DNA of 64,000 bases from Gongronella butleri (Eukaryota > Mucoromycota > Mucoromycetes > Mucorales > Cunninghamellaceae). This document shows, piece after piece, positions 47,478 through 59,659 of the stretch; positions within the stretch are counted from its first letter, which is position 1; every line of letters begins with the position of its first letter. The notes below the pieces were generated by a model, which worked only from the letters and a program-made list of their open reading frames with translations, was not told the DNA's origin and made no database searches. The position numbers were made by a program, and so were the translations under genes. The stretch is from positions 806,001-870,000 of the forward strand of contig JAIWZP010000002.1 in assembly GCA_025201375.1 (NCBI GenBank), read 5' to 3'.

Positions 47478-48643
47478 ATGTCCTTGCAGGCACAGGCCTT
47501 TGCCCTCCTCTTCCCCGGCACGGCCAGGGTCAATTCGCTGCTGGCCACTGCCTATATTTCCATATTCCCCAACTTGCTGCTGTATTTTGTGCCGCCTGAT
47601 ATTAACACACAGGCGCTCAACACGCTGGTCAGCTTTGCCGTTGGTAAAACAGTCGCGTGGCGCGTGTTTTTCACCTCTTTTTGGACACTCTTTGTTGACA
47701 TTTTTTTCTATTTCTTTGAATAGGTGGTCTTTTGGGCGATGTGTTTCTGCACTTGTTGCCACACACGTTCCTGGGCGAGTCGGGCGAGCATACCCATGAG
47801 GCTGTGCTTGTGCAAGTGGACAACAAAAAGAATGTGCTGCTCGGTCTCGGCATCTTTGGAGGCTTTTTCTTCTTTTTCGTCATGGACAAGATGATGCGCG
47901 TCCTGAATGGCGGCAGTGGACACGACCACGGCCACAGCCACGGACACAGCCACGCGCACAGCCACACGGACAAAAAGCACGAGGACGAGGACGAGGGCGT
48001 TGTTGCCTCGTCGGACGACGACCATGACGCGCCTGTGCGTGACGGTCTGCGCCAGCGCAAAAAGGACACGACGGCCAAAAAGGAAAAACACGAGGTCGCG
48101 GCCGCGAATGGTCCATCGTCGGGCATCAAGCTCAGTGCGTACCTCAATTTGCTTGCTGATTTCACGCACAACATGACGGACGGTCTTGCAATGGCGGCGT
48201 CGTTTTACGCGTCGCCGGCGGTCGGTGCGACGACGGCCGTTGCCGTGTTTTTCCACGAGATCCCACACGAAGTGGGCGACTATGCCATTCTGATCCAGTC
48301 CGGGTTTTCCAAGAAGCGTGCCATGATGGCCCAATTCACAACCGCCGTGGGCGCCTTTTTGGGCACCATCATCGGCATCCTCATTGAAGAGGCGTCGCAC
48401 GCCGTGGGCCATACGCACGACGCAACCACCCCGGGCATTCTCGGCACCGACCTGCGCGCCGGCGATCTTGTCATCCCCTTCACGGCCGGCGGCTTCCTCT
48501 ACATTGCCACTGTCGGCGTCATTCCCGAGCTCCTCGAGGTCACCGGCAAGGTCCACAAGGACCGAACCCAGGCATTCAAGGAGTTTGCCGCCATGCTCGT
48601 CGGCCTGGGCCTCATGGTCACCATCGCATGGAACGAAGTCTAG
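47478..48643 (+). CDS. ZIP zinc transporter, LZT/KE4 (SLC39A7) subfamily
   Basis: Predicted polytopic transporter of 361 residues. Exons 47478-47643 and 47724-48643 chain in phase. It has about eight hydrophobic segments. Metal-site residues are visible in span 4 (FTHNMTDGLAMA, H204, N205, D208) and span 5 (FFHEIPHEVGD, H233-E238), the HExPHE form that marks the LZT/KE4 subgroup. Between spans 3 and 4 is a His-rich loop of HGHSHGHSHAHSH type (about residues 125-140) followed by an acidic stretch, a usual metal-sensing loop. KE4/Catsup/Zrt3-like members move zinc from ER, Golgi or vacuole into the cytosol. The start is at MSLQAQAF; a further upstream exon is not excluded. Confidence 0.92.
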
Positions 48644-49531
48644 ATTTCCCCCCCCCTCATGTTTCTTTCTTTTACGCCTCTGCCTCTTTTCTACCTTGCT
48701 TACCCCTTACAGTATTGTTGTTGTTGTGCTATAAAAAGCCCCTGTTGTAGAGAAAAATTCGAGAGAGAGAATGAGAGAGCGTTCGAGCGAAGCACTTTTT
48801 TTTGACGGGCTCGGTTCTATCATACCCCAAAACGCGCCATATACGTAAATTTTGAATTTTGCGAATTTCTCGTGATAGTGTTTTTCGTTTGCTGTCGCCT
48901 GCTCGCCTCAAACTGGCATGAACGCTTACTCACAAATTTATGATATTGTAGGCCATAGATTATTCCAATGCTGTAAATTGGGTGCTGTAGATCATCGATG
49001 GAAGACATGTCGTATAATAATGGAAAGACGATGAATTGAAAATGGAAATACAATGAAAGGTCAATGTATAGAAAAATGGAATTATGATGAAACGTAAATG
49101 AAAATGCAGTGGGTGCAAAATAGAAATCGCATAGTAAAGCGGTTTTTGTCAAATACTTTGGCGATAGTAGGCACATCAAAACCCCATATTATTTGACAGT
49201 ATATCGAATTGGTGGCGGTCAAACCATGAATAAATAATGGAAAATCTTTTGTCATACTATTCCGATAGTAGGCCAATATAAGGATCCAATTGGTCATAGT
49301 GAGAAAATGCACAAAAGCACGATTTTCATCCACTTTTTACATACGGTATCATACGTAGGATTTTCACACAAATACAGTACTGTAAAGTGTTTGAATCATC
49401 CACGTTTCAATCTCAGAAGACAGAAACTGACGCGTGCTCCTACTGTACAGTACGTATTTCAATGCGTGAAGCATGGCGCTATCATACAATAATGCAGAAA
49501 AGCGTACGCGTTTACCTTTTATGATAAAAAC

Positions 49532-50416
49532 CAAAGAGTGTGTTTTTCGTTACTTTGCTAACTGCCGTGCCTCCAGAAATTTTTTTACAGCCTACTTGCC
49601 CGCCAATGAAAAAACGAGCGTCACGGCATAAACTACGGACCAGTGCTAAGAACGAATCCACCCGATTTTTTTTGGACTCGAAAATACCAAAACCCTTCCA
49701 TTTGTACTATTTTTCATTCATCTGCCCATTTGCATTGTCGACCCCGCTCAAAAATTGTCGCATCGAATTCGACGCAAAGATGTGTGCAACAAAAAAGCTT
49801 AAACCCCCAAAGCGCTACGACCACTTTTTAAAAATTCAGGGGTCACTCAGGGGTCACACATTTCAATCTCAGAAAATGCCAAATTTGGGGGTTTTCGAAC
49901 TCCGAGTGATCAATGCATCCCAAGCAGGCAACTCCAACAACTTGCTGTTGGCAGACAAAATAGCAGGCCGCCCCAACTGCAAAAAAATGCCCAAAGAGTA
50001 ACGCATGAACGGCGATCGACTGAGAAAGTTCCTACTTTGGGCAAGGTTTTTTGCAAAAATTTAAGGTTTGACGCTTCCAAATTAAGGTGCTGGATTGCAT
50101 GGAATTTTTATTGTTTTACTGTATTTTTTTTTGCTCTTTTATTTTGCACATGTTGTTTATGCGTTGATGAGTAGTGGGCTGCCGCCTGGTGAAATGACCG
50201 ATGCAAAATGGTCAAACCCAAGCTGGCGCGCTGCAAATTATTCCATTAGATGCTTTGCCCCCCTGTTTGTTGATAGTAAAATTGCAGTAAAAATCACAGG
50301 TTTATTAGACCGTTGTTGTCGAGCAAATCGCGCTCGAAGATTTTGATGAAAAAGTGAATTTTCTCTGTGATTTTTAGCCATCCTTCGATGAAACGGATCT
50401 CATTCGATGGAGATTT
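49532..50416 (+). repeat. Dispersed repeat family 2, copy B
   Basis: Direct repeat of 20222-21110 about 29 kb away, with the same block order (CCAGAAATTTTTTTACAGCC, AAAGCTTAAACCCCCAAAGC, ATTCAGGGGTCACTCAGGGG, AGTGATCAATGCATCCCAA, GAATTTTCTCTGT). Its right end at about 50416 meets the long inverted repeat exactly where similarity to copy A becomes weak. Confidence 0.8.
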
Positions 50417-51438
50417 AATACTGTACAGTGCCCGGACAAAAAAAAGTTTCGCTGTGCATAATTCTCTGCAGTGCAAGGTATCAATTAATCGCGTTAATCT
50501 CTGCTGTATTGATCAATAATGGCTCCAGTGATATGAAATTTTGCAGGAACAATGATTTAAAAGTAAAAAAGCAATTCTAAAATTATGAAATGGCTATGCC
50601 AAGCGGGTATTGAAATAGATCAAAAAAGGGATACCTGACGCGTCACGCGACGCGACGCGTACCTACGCGTATACAATGGCCTGTGGAGATGAATTGACGT
50701 TATGAACACCATCTCCAATTTTTTTGCAACGAGTGCAATGATGCCTAATTGTATTTTAAGAATCAATTCCATGTTACATGCATTGCATCGGTGCTGTGAT
50801 CGAATAATGTAAAATTCATCATGTGACACGCGTCACGCGTCAGACGCGTCAAAAGTCGCGATTTCCTTCGTAACATGGTCGTAGTGCTCCTACTGGTCAA
50901 CCAATCGATAACAGTCTATTCTAGTCCTTCAAATTAAATAAGTACAATGGTTTTAAGCCAACTAGGGATTAAAATTAGATAACAGAGATGGCAATTGTTA
51001 TTCCAGATGCAACTGACGCGTGAAGCGTGTCACATGATGATTTTACATTATTCGATCACAGCACCGATGCAATGCATGTAACATGGAATTGATTCTTAAA
51101 ATACAATTAGGCATCATTGCACTCGTTGCAAAAAAATTGGAGATGGTGTTCATAACGTCAATTCATCTCCACAGGCCATTGTATACGCGTAGGTACGCGT
51201 CGCGTCGCGTGACGCGTCAGGTATCCCTTTTTTGATCTATTTCAATACCCGCTTGGCATAGCCATTTCATAATTTTAGAATTGCTTTTTTACTTTTAAAT
51301 CATTGTTCCTGCAAAATTTCATATCACTGGAGCCATTATTGATCAATACAGCAGAGATTAACGCGATTAATTGATACCTTGCACTGCAGAGAATTATGCA
51401 CAGCGAAACTTTTTTTTGTCCGGGCACTGTACTGTATT
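50417..51438. repeat. Near-perfect long inverted repeat (fold-back element)
   Basis: Left arm 50417-50843 and right arm 51013-51438 are reverse complements over about 426 bases with only three differences by eye (one base near the outer end, one single-base indel and one substitution near the inner end). The spacer is 169 bases (50844-51012). Outer ends are AATACTGTACAGTGCCCGG and its mirror. The arms carry several ACGCGT palindromes. No open frame of note, and no clear target-site duplication. It resembles a fold-back or MITE-like element; transcripts would form a long hairpin. Confidence 0.9.
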
Positions 51439-52424
51439 GTACGTAGCTGCTTACGACACGTTAAAAACACCGTTGGTTGCTTTCCCACATTCCCAGTTGT
51501 CGAGGATCAAGGTGGGTTTGAAAATGAAGTCGATTTGATGTTTGATCATCGACTTTTATTACTGTACATACTACTGTATTTGCTTGTTGCTTGCTTGCAA
51601 CAAGCGTGCGTGCAAAGTTTGTTCATTGGCCGGGCGAGCAAACAATCCGCAAACGACACTCGAGTGTGCGTCTTATTCGATCGATGCCATTTTCACGGCT
51701 TTCCACAAAATATAGTACAACAGTAACGTAGTATTTCGTGGCCCTGCCTCGCCTGTTGTGCCAAATTTGTGAAAATATGATATCATATATCATACGTACA
51801 ACAGTATGTAATGGCATTTTGCATTCATTTGCAAAACGACGACGACCAAGCCGATCGACGACCTCTGGTGGTTTTTATGATATCATACGTACTGTATTTA
51901 TGTAAGAGTTTGTACAGTTTAAGCAAAAAAAAAAAACACCCCAAAATAACTTAAGTACATGCAGGTTTGTTGGAGAGACGATCGATCCAGATGGTTTGTG
52001 ATCTTAGAGACTAGATTTGTGAAAATCATGCAAAAATTGCCAACTTTCTATCATAAACTTGTCGACAACACGCACGACGACCCTACTGTACTCCTAATTG
52101 TGATTCCTGAAACAATAATTTGTGAACTGTCGATATTTTGGATTTATTTGCAGAACGACTCATGCACTCAACTGACCTCTGATTTTCAACACCATGTTCA
52201 AAAACGACGAGGAGACGAAATGACCTATGATATTATGATATGATATGATATGATATGATACCATATGATAATGCAAAGGGTTGTGGAGGCGAGCCATCCA
52301 TGCATGGTTTGTCGTGTTGTTCAAAGTAGGAATAACTGCGTTTTTGGGATTTCAGTACATACGTATGATACAGTCGACTGATACTGTACCATTGCATCAT
52401 CTTTGCCCAGAAAGATCAATCGGA

Positions 52425-52545
52425 ATTTGCTCTTTGTTCGTCAACCAGAAGATGGACCCCGTTCTTTGTTACAGTATGATAGCATTTCCGTGGTTTCGCC
52501 ATGCGGCCCGTCTTGTGTGCAAGTTTGGCGGAAATCCAAGGACTT
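52425..52545 (-). repeat. Dispersed repeat family 1, truncated fragment
   Basis: The reverse complement matches the AAACTTGCACACAAGA - ACCACGGAAA - GGTCCATC part of copies 1 and 2. It is followed on the plus strand by a T30 run. Confidence 0.65.
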
Positions 52546-52551
52546 ATTTTC

Positions 52552-52555
<4 letters not shown>

Positions 52556-52585
<30 letters not shown>
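52556..52585 (+). repeat. T30 homopolymer
   Basis: Uninterrupted T run at the edge of the family-1 fragment. Confidence 0.9.
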
Positions 52586-52587
<2 letters not shown>

Positions 52588-52815
52588 GCGCTGGGACATC
52601 AAGAGAAAATAAAGTACAGCTTGCATCTTTTTTTTTTTTTTTTTTTAATCATGAAATAGGGATGGTGTGGTTGATTTTAATTGGAGGGGGGAATGCATCA
52701 AAAGAGGAAGAAAAGAGAAAAAAAAATGTGTGTATAAAATAAATGTGAGCAAAAGGGAGGGGGGAAAAGTACAACAAAGACAAAAAACAAAAAAAAAAAA
52801 AAACGAAAGAAAGGT

Positions 52816-55800
52816 TTAGAGTCTGCCCTGGAGGATGTCCTCAATGCAGGCGTTGATGTAATTTTTGCGCGAAGCCATGGACACGCCAAAGACCTGCTGC
52901 AAATGCTCTCGGACCTGTTTCTTTGTGATTTCCGTGAGATCGGATGTACTGAGCAGGTGTTGAATTTCCTGGAGGAGCTCGTCGTCGCGCGGGATCTGTT
53001 GCTGCTGATCGTTTTGCCATTGCTGGTCCATGGTAAGCGAGTGCTGGCTGTTCATGCGGCTGTTGTTGGTGTGGAATGGTGGTGGTGTGGCTGCGCCAGG
53101 CGTTGGCGCATCGAGGGGCACGTGGCTGTTGGAGGGGGACATGAGCGAGTGGGCCGAGTAGCGGCTCTGACGGTCGGCCGAGGGGGCGGCGGCTCCTGGA
53201 GAGGGTGCATAAGGCATCATTGGCATGGAAATGGAGGCATTGGACGAGGATCCGTGGGGTGGGGCCATCATCATCATGCTGCCATCCATGGTGAAGAAGC
53301 CCGACGCCGTGCGGTTCTGCTGGCCTTGCGGTGTGCCCTGCTGCGGAAGCATTTGCGACGGATTCATGGTGGTATAATGTGTGCTGAGGGCATCGCTCGC
53401 AGCATAATCCGGTGTGCCGAGCTGAGACGACGCGTGCAATCGCGTGGCGGATGCGCCTGGCGCGCGTGGCGATGTGTAATGCGTGTAGGCGCTGCTGACC
53501 TGGGACATGGCGTCGCTGTTGTTGCCGCCGGCGTGCCATTCTTCGGCCAAGATGGTCTTTTCGTACTCGGACCACGTCATGGTCGGGATGGACGATGGAT
53601 CAAAGTGGCCCTCCTCGGTGACACGCACTTTTTTGCCCTTGTCGCCCATGACAATGCGAGTGTTGCCCCATGAAAAGTCGTCAAAGTGCCAATACGAGTA
53701 GATGGGAATGTAGAACCAAAAGACCGGGATGGCGAGAATCGACACGATCATCCAAATGATGTATTCCCATTTGCGCTTGATGATGAACAGGATGGCCTGC
53801 AGACCATAGACGGCGGCGATGGTTGCAATGGAGATGTAGGGGATTTGGTCAGTGGCGGTGGCAATGCTGTAGATCAAGTAACCCAAATAGCCGACGAGCG
53901 CAGGCATGACGAGCGTACTGATCAAGTCGAGCATGACGACGAAGCGCATGGAGAAGCAACAAAAGCCGCACAGGCGTGGCAAAAAGATCAGTTCGCCCAG
54001 ATTGTGGACGGTCGAGTTGATCCATCGACGACGCTGGGACACGAGCACGGACCACAGGTCGGGCGCATTGGTGCGACATTGGGCGTCTGAGGCGAATTTG
54101 GTCTTGAAGTTGCTGAAATGCTTGAGCAAGAGCGTGGTCAAGTAGCGATCTTCGCCGAGGTGCAGCAGATTCTTTTCATGGAGCGTTTCGACATTATTGA
54201 TGCTGTAGTCGTTGATGACCTCGTTGCTGATGAAGAGCGGGCGCTTGCCGTCGACGGTGCGCACACGATACATGGTGAAGCAGCCCGGAAGACAGCTGAC
54301 GGACGAGAAGAGTGATTCGAATGCCTTGATCATGTGATGCGAGACGAAATACTCGTAGACCTGGATCATGGTGACCCATGTGGCCTTTTCGTTGGCAAGC
54401 GTGGTCTCACCACAGATGCCGATGATCTTGCTGTCGTGGACGGCGCTCGAGACCAGGTTGTTCAGGCCGTCGGGAAGCACCTCGGTGTCGGCATCGACCA
54501 TGAGGACAAATTCGTAAAACGAGGGATTGACGCCAATGACGTTCTTCATCTGGTGGAAAATCTCCAACTGCAGCGGGTTCATGGGCGCATCAAAGTGGAC
54601 GCGATTTAAAAATTGCATCAAGACCAGCTGCGAGTCGCGTTTGCCACGATTGCCTGGCTTTTGACGCTCGGACGGCTTGCCACACTTGACCACAACCAAA
54701 TACGGCACCACGTGGCCGCTTGTCTCGTACAGACCCGAATACACCTTGCCCATGTTGTGCTGCTTGGAGCCCTCGCCAACGGACACGAACGACAATGGCT
54801 CCGGGTCAACGTGGCTATCGACGCCCAAAATATCCAGAACGATGCGCGGCGTGGGTCTGTCGTTGCCGCTGCCGACAATCATGCCGTCGCAGATGATGAA
54901 CATGAGCTTGCGCTTGTCGTCGTACGTCAGCTTGGCAATGGAATCAATGGTCTTGCGCAGCTCGGCGTCGTCCTCGGTGTAGCATGTCACCTGGCAAATG
55001 ACAAACTTGTCATGTTCCTCGGGTGCGCGAGGCGACCCAATGCGCAGCGCGGCCAAAAACTTGAAAAGAATGACGCTCGCCATCAGACACGTGATAATGA
55101 GCAAAAAGTACGTGGAAAATTGGCATTTTGGCGAATTGCGCGTGTCGACCAGGCCAACATAGTACAGATTGCGCAAGCACACGAGCTGCTGCTGCCGGAT
55201 GGTCGGATCCATGTTCAGTGCATTGAATTGCGACGTGACGTCTGTGCCTGAGAAGCTGCGGAACAGACTGACGATCTGATCGTCAATGAAATTGAGATTG
55301 ACGTTGCCAGGCGGCTGTTGGCCGGGTGGGGCGACGGCGCGTCGACCACCAAGCAAGTACGAGGTCAGATCATACACGCGTCCATCGATGATGGCCCAAT
55401 TGCGCGTGGTGGTGATGCCATTGACAGGGACCGGCGAACTTGCCTGGTCCGAGATGGTCTGCGTCGTGAATGCCATGTTGCCCTTTTTGTACTGCTGGCG
55501 CAACATGGTGAGCTGGTCATAGTACCAATTGGGCACGTAATTGCCGCTAGCATAGGTGTAATCGTGGTATTGCGCATTTGGATCCGTGTAATTGACATTG
55601 TAATCGAGCGACACGTATTGAGACACGGACTGGCCGTCGCCCTGGCATAAATCAGACACCTGGACGGGGAACAGGCTCGTGATGTCCTTGCCACCATAGC
55701 TCAAGATCGAGTCGACGGGGATAATGCCACTTGGATAGTGTCGAGGGGCAAAACTGGTCAAATCAAACACCTCGCCGCGCAGCGACACGTACGCATTGTT

Positions 55801-58791
55801 CTTGTCGCCGTGACTTTGCAATTCGGACGGCGCGTACACGTCCTGATGCGGGCACACGAGCTCACCAAAGAACACGAGGAACCAAATGACAAACGCGCAC
55901 ATGAGAAACACAATAAAACAAAGCGCAAACTTCTCGCGCCATGCGATTTGAATGTCCTTGCGCTTCATGCGACCACACCATGCCAAACAAGGCGACGGGA
56001 TCCACCAAGTGACCGCCCACACGAACCAGAGCCATTGGCGCCGCTGGCGTGACAATTTCTTCTTTTCTTCGGGTTCGGCTTGCTCGTCGACGGGACCACC
56101 GGGCACCATGGGATGTTGAGGCGATTTGCGCTCATCGTACGTTGCCGAATATCCACCAAAATCGGACCCATTGTAAAAAGATTGGCCACCGCTGCCAAAT
56201 CCACCGCCGGTCGCGTGTGCGTGCGCCTGATCGTCCGTGTAAATGTCTTCCTCGGAATAAAACGAGCGGCGATCATCACCAGCGCCATTGTGGAAAGGCA
56301 TGGATGGTGCAGGCAGACCCGATGCCGTGGCCATAGCCGCTGCATGATGCAAATGTTGCTGCGAGCTGGATGGCGAGATCCCCGACATGCTAAGGCTGTG
56401 CTCCGTCGCGCTCGGCGCCATGGCGGCCGACCGATCCTCGCGCTGCTCCGCCTTTTCAAGCTGCCGCAATTGATTCTCCAATTGCATCCATGGTCCTTGT
56501 GCTAGGAGAACCTAAAAAAAAGAAAAAGAAAAAAAAGAGGGCAAATGTCAGTTTTTTTTTTTTTTTTTTTATCTTTTTCTATTTTCTTACCGATTGGCTG
56601 CCCACACGGGCCTGGTCGGGCTGCCAACCATAAGCATTGACGACTTGATCGCATTGGAAGCGTGGAAGACGTTGTTGATCAACGGCCACGATGGATTGCA
56701 CAAGTGGTGCATATCGCTCAAGGAATTCGTCATGGGGAATGTATTGAGCATAGTGTGTTTGCATCGTTTTGGCGATTTCCGGGAGTTGGAACATGTCGAT
56801 TTGCTGCTGGACGCGGCGAGTGTCAAAAAGAGCGGGATTGTGCTGGTCGTTTGGCTGGATGCACGTGACGGACCACAGCGTGGCTTCCTGGACAGACTGG
56901 AACAAGTCGTCGAGCGCGCTTTGGAGTTGCTGGAGCACACATCCAGAGGACAATGTAGGTTTTTCGTCCTTTTCGGCCTTTTTGTCGCTTTGTTCGCCTT
57001 GTTCGCCTTGTTGTTGCTGTGCTTGTTTGCGGCGCAGGCTCTTGCGTACGGATGGCTGGCGCATGGGCTTAGCTGACTGTTGTGCAGCGACGATGGTTTG
57101 TGGGTGTCGTGGGTGCGCATTGGTCGCGAGATTGTCATCCGAGAATAAATCGACAACAAAGGCATTCCACGAGGCCGGTGTGTCGTCGCTGCCGCAGAAC
57201 AGCGACACAAAGTCAATGGAGAGCTGGTTGCTGTTGGCTTCGAGGAACCCGCGCGGATCGTACGCGACATTACCCGTAAAATGGTCAATGGCAAACATTC
57301 GCGCGCTGTTTTTGCTTGACTTTGCGGCAAAGCACGCGTGCTGGTTGTTGTACTTGACGAGCGAGTCCATCAGGTGCGTGTCCGACAAGTTGCGCTTGCC
57401 CACGTTGATCGATTCCGTCATGTCGTTGATCAAACCGCACACACTCTTATTGCTGGGTCGCGTTAAAAGCGAAATGCACGCGTCGTTGCTCGCAAACTCA
57501 ACGGCAGGTGGCAGCACAGGCAGATTTTCCGCGGGATCAATCGACGCGCCAAGCACTTCTTGCTGGAAATACGCGTGCAGGCGTTCGTTGGCCAAATTCA
57601 TGCAGAAATCGTGGAATGACGCCGATGGCGCGGCCGGCAACATGGCGCCCGGGAAGTCGAGCACACCCATCATGCTGGAGAACGTGTCTGCGCAGGTCTT
57701 GCGGTTGATGCGCTCAACGAGCCACGAAAAAAGAAGAGAATATAGTACTTTGACAAGATGGTCGCGTTGCTGGTCGGCCTGCTGTGCATTCAAGATGAGT
57801 GTGGTCACGTCGCGTCGAATCAGCGTCGTTTTGAACGTCAAGACATTTTCCAAGGCGCGTGGATCGACACCCAAGAGATCGGCAATGAGATCCAGCACAT
57901 CCGAGTTTTTGACATAGGCGGCCTCTTGGCCATTGGTGTTGTGCGGCGCAGGATCGACAAAGACGAGGTTGCCAAGGTGCAAGAGCGCGGCAAGCAGCTG
58001 GAACACGCGCGCCACTTGCTCCTTGCGCAATCCGAGCAATTTCAGTGCCGCTTTGATCTCCGCGAGCTTGGCAGTGTGATCGTCTCGGCTCGAAAGCGAT
58101 GGCTTGAGGTACTTGTACGATCCGTCGGCTGGCAGCTGCAAAGCATGCCTTTCCTGCGCATCCATGCCGCCCATCAGGTGATAAAAGATGCGGAAATTGG
58201 GTTTCTGCGTGTCAACGACGTGTTGTTTGGCCAAACAATAGTGCAGCGTCTTGCTGCCAATCAGACGGCCGCGCTCGCTGAACTGCACCTCGCCGTAATA
58301 GCCAAAAAGTGACCGTGTGGCCCCCAATTCGACGGCGGCCTGGCCAAACGCGTCCAACAGCACTTGCGATTGCAAAAGCTGTTGCTGGACTTTTGTCTCC
58401 TTTTTGTGACTGCCCAGGCGCACGAGGTGCTTGAGAATCAATGGCCGCAGAGTCGATTTGCCGCTGCCCGAGATGCCACTACGCAAAAAAAAGCGTCAAA
58501 ACAACAAAAATAGGTGAGGTGAGCCACTTTAGGTTTCACCATCTGTCAACAAACAGCGTGTTTGGGCAAGGGGGAAAGGGAAAGGGAGGGTGGGTGGGGG
58601 ACGCGCAAACATTCGACACAAACAAAAGTGTGCCAAATTGTCCGTGACCTTTTTTAAAGGAGAAACAGGGGTAGTGAAACCAACCCACATACCGCACGCA
58701 CACGCACACAATGGCCCACACGACATACTACATACGCGTGAAACGCGCATCTATCAAAGTCGAGGGCCAATTAAGATAAAATAAGGGGAAG

Positions 58792-58847
<56 letters not shown>

Positions 58848-59222
58848 AGAGGGCAAGTGCAAGAAAAAAAAAAGGGGGGGGGAAGAAAAGGGACAAAGGG
58901 AAAGGGCTTACTTTAGCATGATGAGCTGGTCATTGCCGGTGCGGCGCATGGTATAATAGGCGCGATTGACCATGTCAAAGAGATGTGGATCGAGCGGCAA
59001 TTGATGCTGATTGCTGTCCTTGTAAATGGCGACATAGTCGAGACTGGTCTGATCATCATTGTAGGCGAGCGTCTTGAAAGGATTGATGGCCACGAGATGC
59101 TGTGTACCTAGGTTCGTGTACAGCTGGCCATTGGCGTAGCGGGCCTGCAGGCACGCCTTTACATCGTCAGCATGGATCAGATCAGAGTGATGCTGCTGCT
59201 GCTGCTGGTCCTTTTTCCCCAT
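52816..59222 (-). CDS. Chitin synthase with N-terminal myosin motor-like domain (class V/VII)
   Basis: Membrane enzyme polymerising GlcNAc from UDP-GlcNAc into chitin at growth sites. Exons 59222-58912, 58478-56591 and 56511-52816 chain in phase to 1,964 residues, typical for this class. Residues 1 to about 740 are a myosin motor-like domain; exon 2 opens with the P-loop GISGSGKS and has FGYYGEVQF and LHLGNLVF. Then come a Ser/Gly-rich hinge, a cytochrome b5-like heme/steroid-binding region (EVFDLTSFAPRHYPSG), and the CS2 catalytic domain with the CQVTCYTEDDAELRKT entry, ED at 1520-1521 (LGEDRYLTTLLLKHF) and QRRRW at 1559-1563, followed by several spans. The last 60 residues are a DEK_C domain (QVREHLQQVFG, ending LQGRL). 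Intron 1 is 433 bases and holds a GA microsatellite. The motor likely guides vesicle delivery to the tip. Confidence 0.96.
58797..58842 (+). repeat. (GA)n microsatellite in chitin synthase intron 1
   Basis: About 23 uninterrupted GA units, on the coding strand a TC tract shortly after the 5' splice site. Confidence 0.9.
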
Positions 59223-59659
59223 TGGATTGCGGCAAGAAAAAAAAAAGGGTATCGAAGAAAAGCGAAAAAGAAAGCAAAAGCAACAATAACAAGAAAAAAA
59301 GAGGAAAAAAAAAATGGAAGAGAGAGAAATGGAAGCCAGGCAAGCTCAATTAGGGTTGGTTTGTGTCACCGCGTCTTTTCCAAAATCTTCAAATTGCAAA
59401 AATAACCCAGGTTTGCTTGATTTGGACAATGCCCTTATTCCAACAAACAAATCGAACACATCCTTTCAAGCGGATCTTAACTATCCTACTTCACACTTTT
59501 ATTAAATAGCAGCAAGGGGTACAAATTAAAAAAAAAATGAGAGAGCGTGCAAAAAGGAAAGCAAGGCAAGGAAGAGAGGAAAAAAAAAAGAGGGAAACTC
59601 CTTGATTGTCGATACAACGGGCAGGGGCACCCAAAAAAAAAAAGTGAAAAAAAAATAGA
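59223..59659. other. Intergenic region upstream of the chitin synthase gene
   Basis: Separates the chitin synthase start from the 3' end of the next gene on -. A-rich leader sequence; no gene. Confidence 0.6.

Larger units (their letters stand above)
48644..52815. repeat. Repeat island 2, AT-rich, 4.2 kb without genes
   Basis: No coding sequence recognised. Contains family-2 copy B, the long inverted repeat, a family-1 fragment, (GATAT)n-like runs near 52225-52265, and many TACTGTA/TACAGTA and ATGATA/TATCAT words as in island 1. Base composition is visibly more AT-rich than the gene regions. Confidence 0.7.

Noticed and set aside
47708..48556. 282-codon minus-strand frame opposite the ZIP transporter
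   Set aside because: Shadow of the His/Asp-rich and hydrophobic sense sequence.
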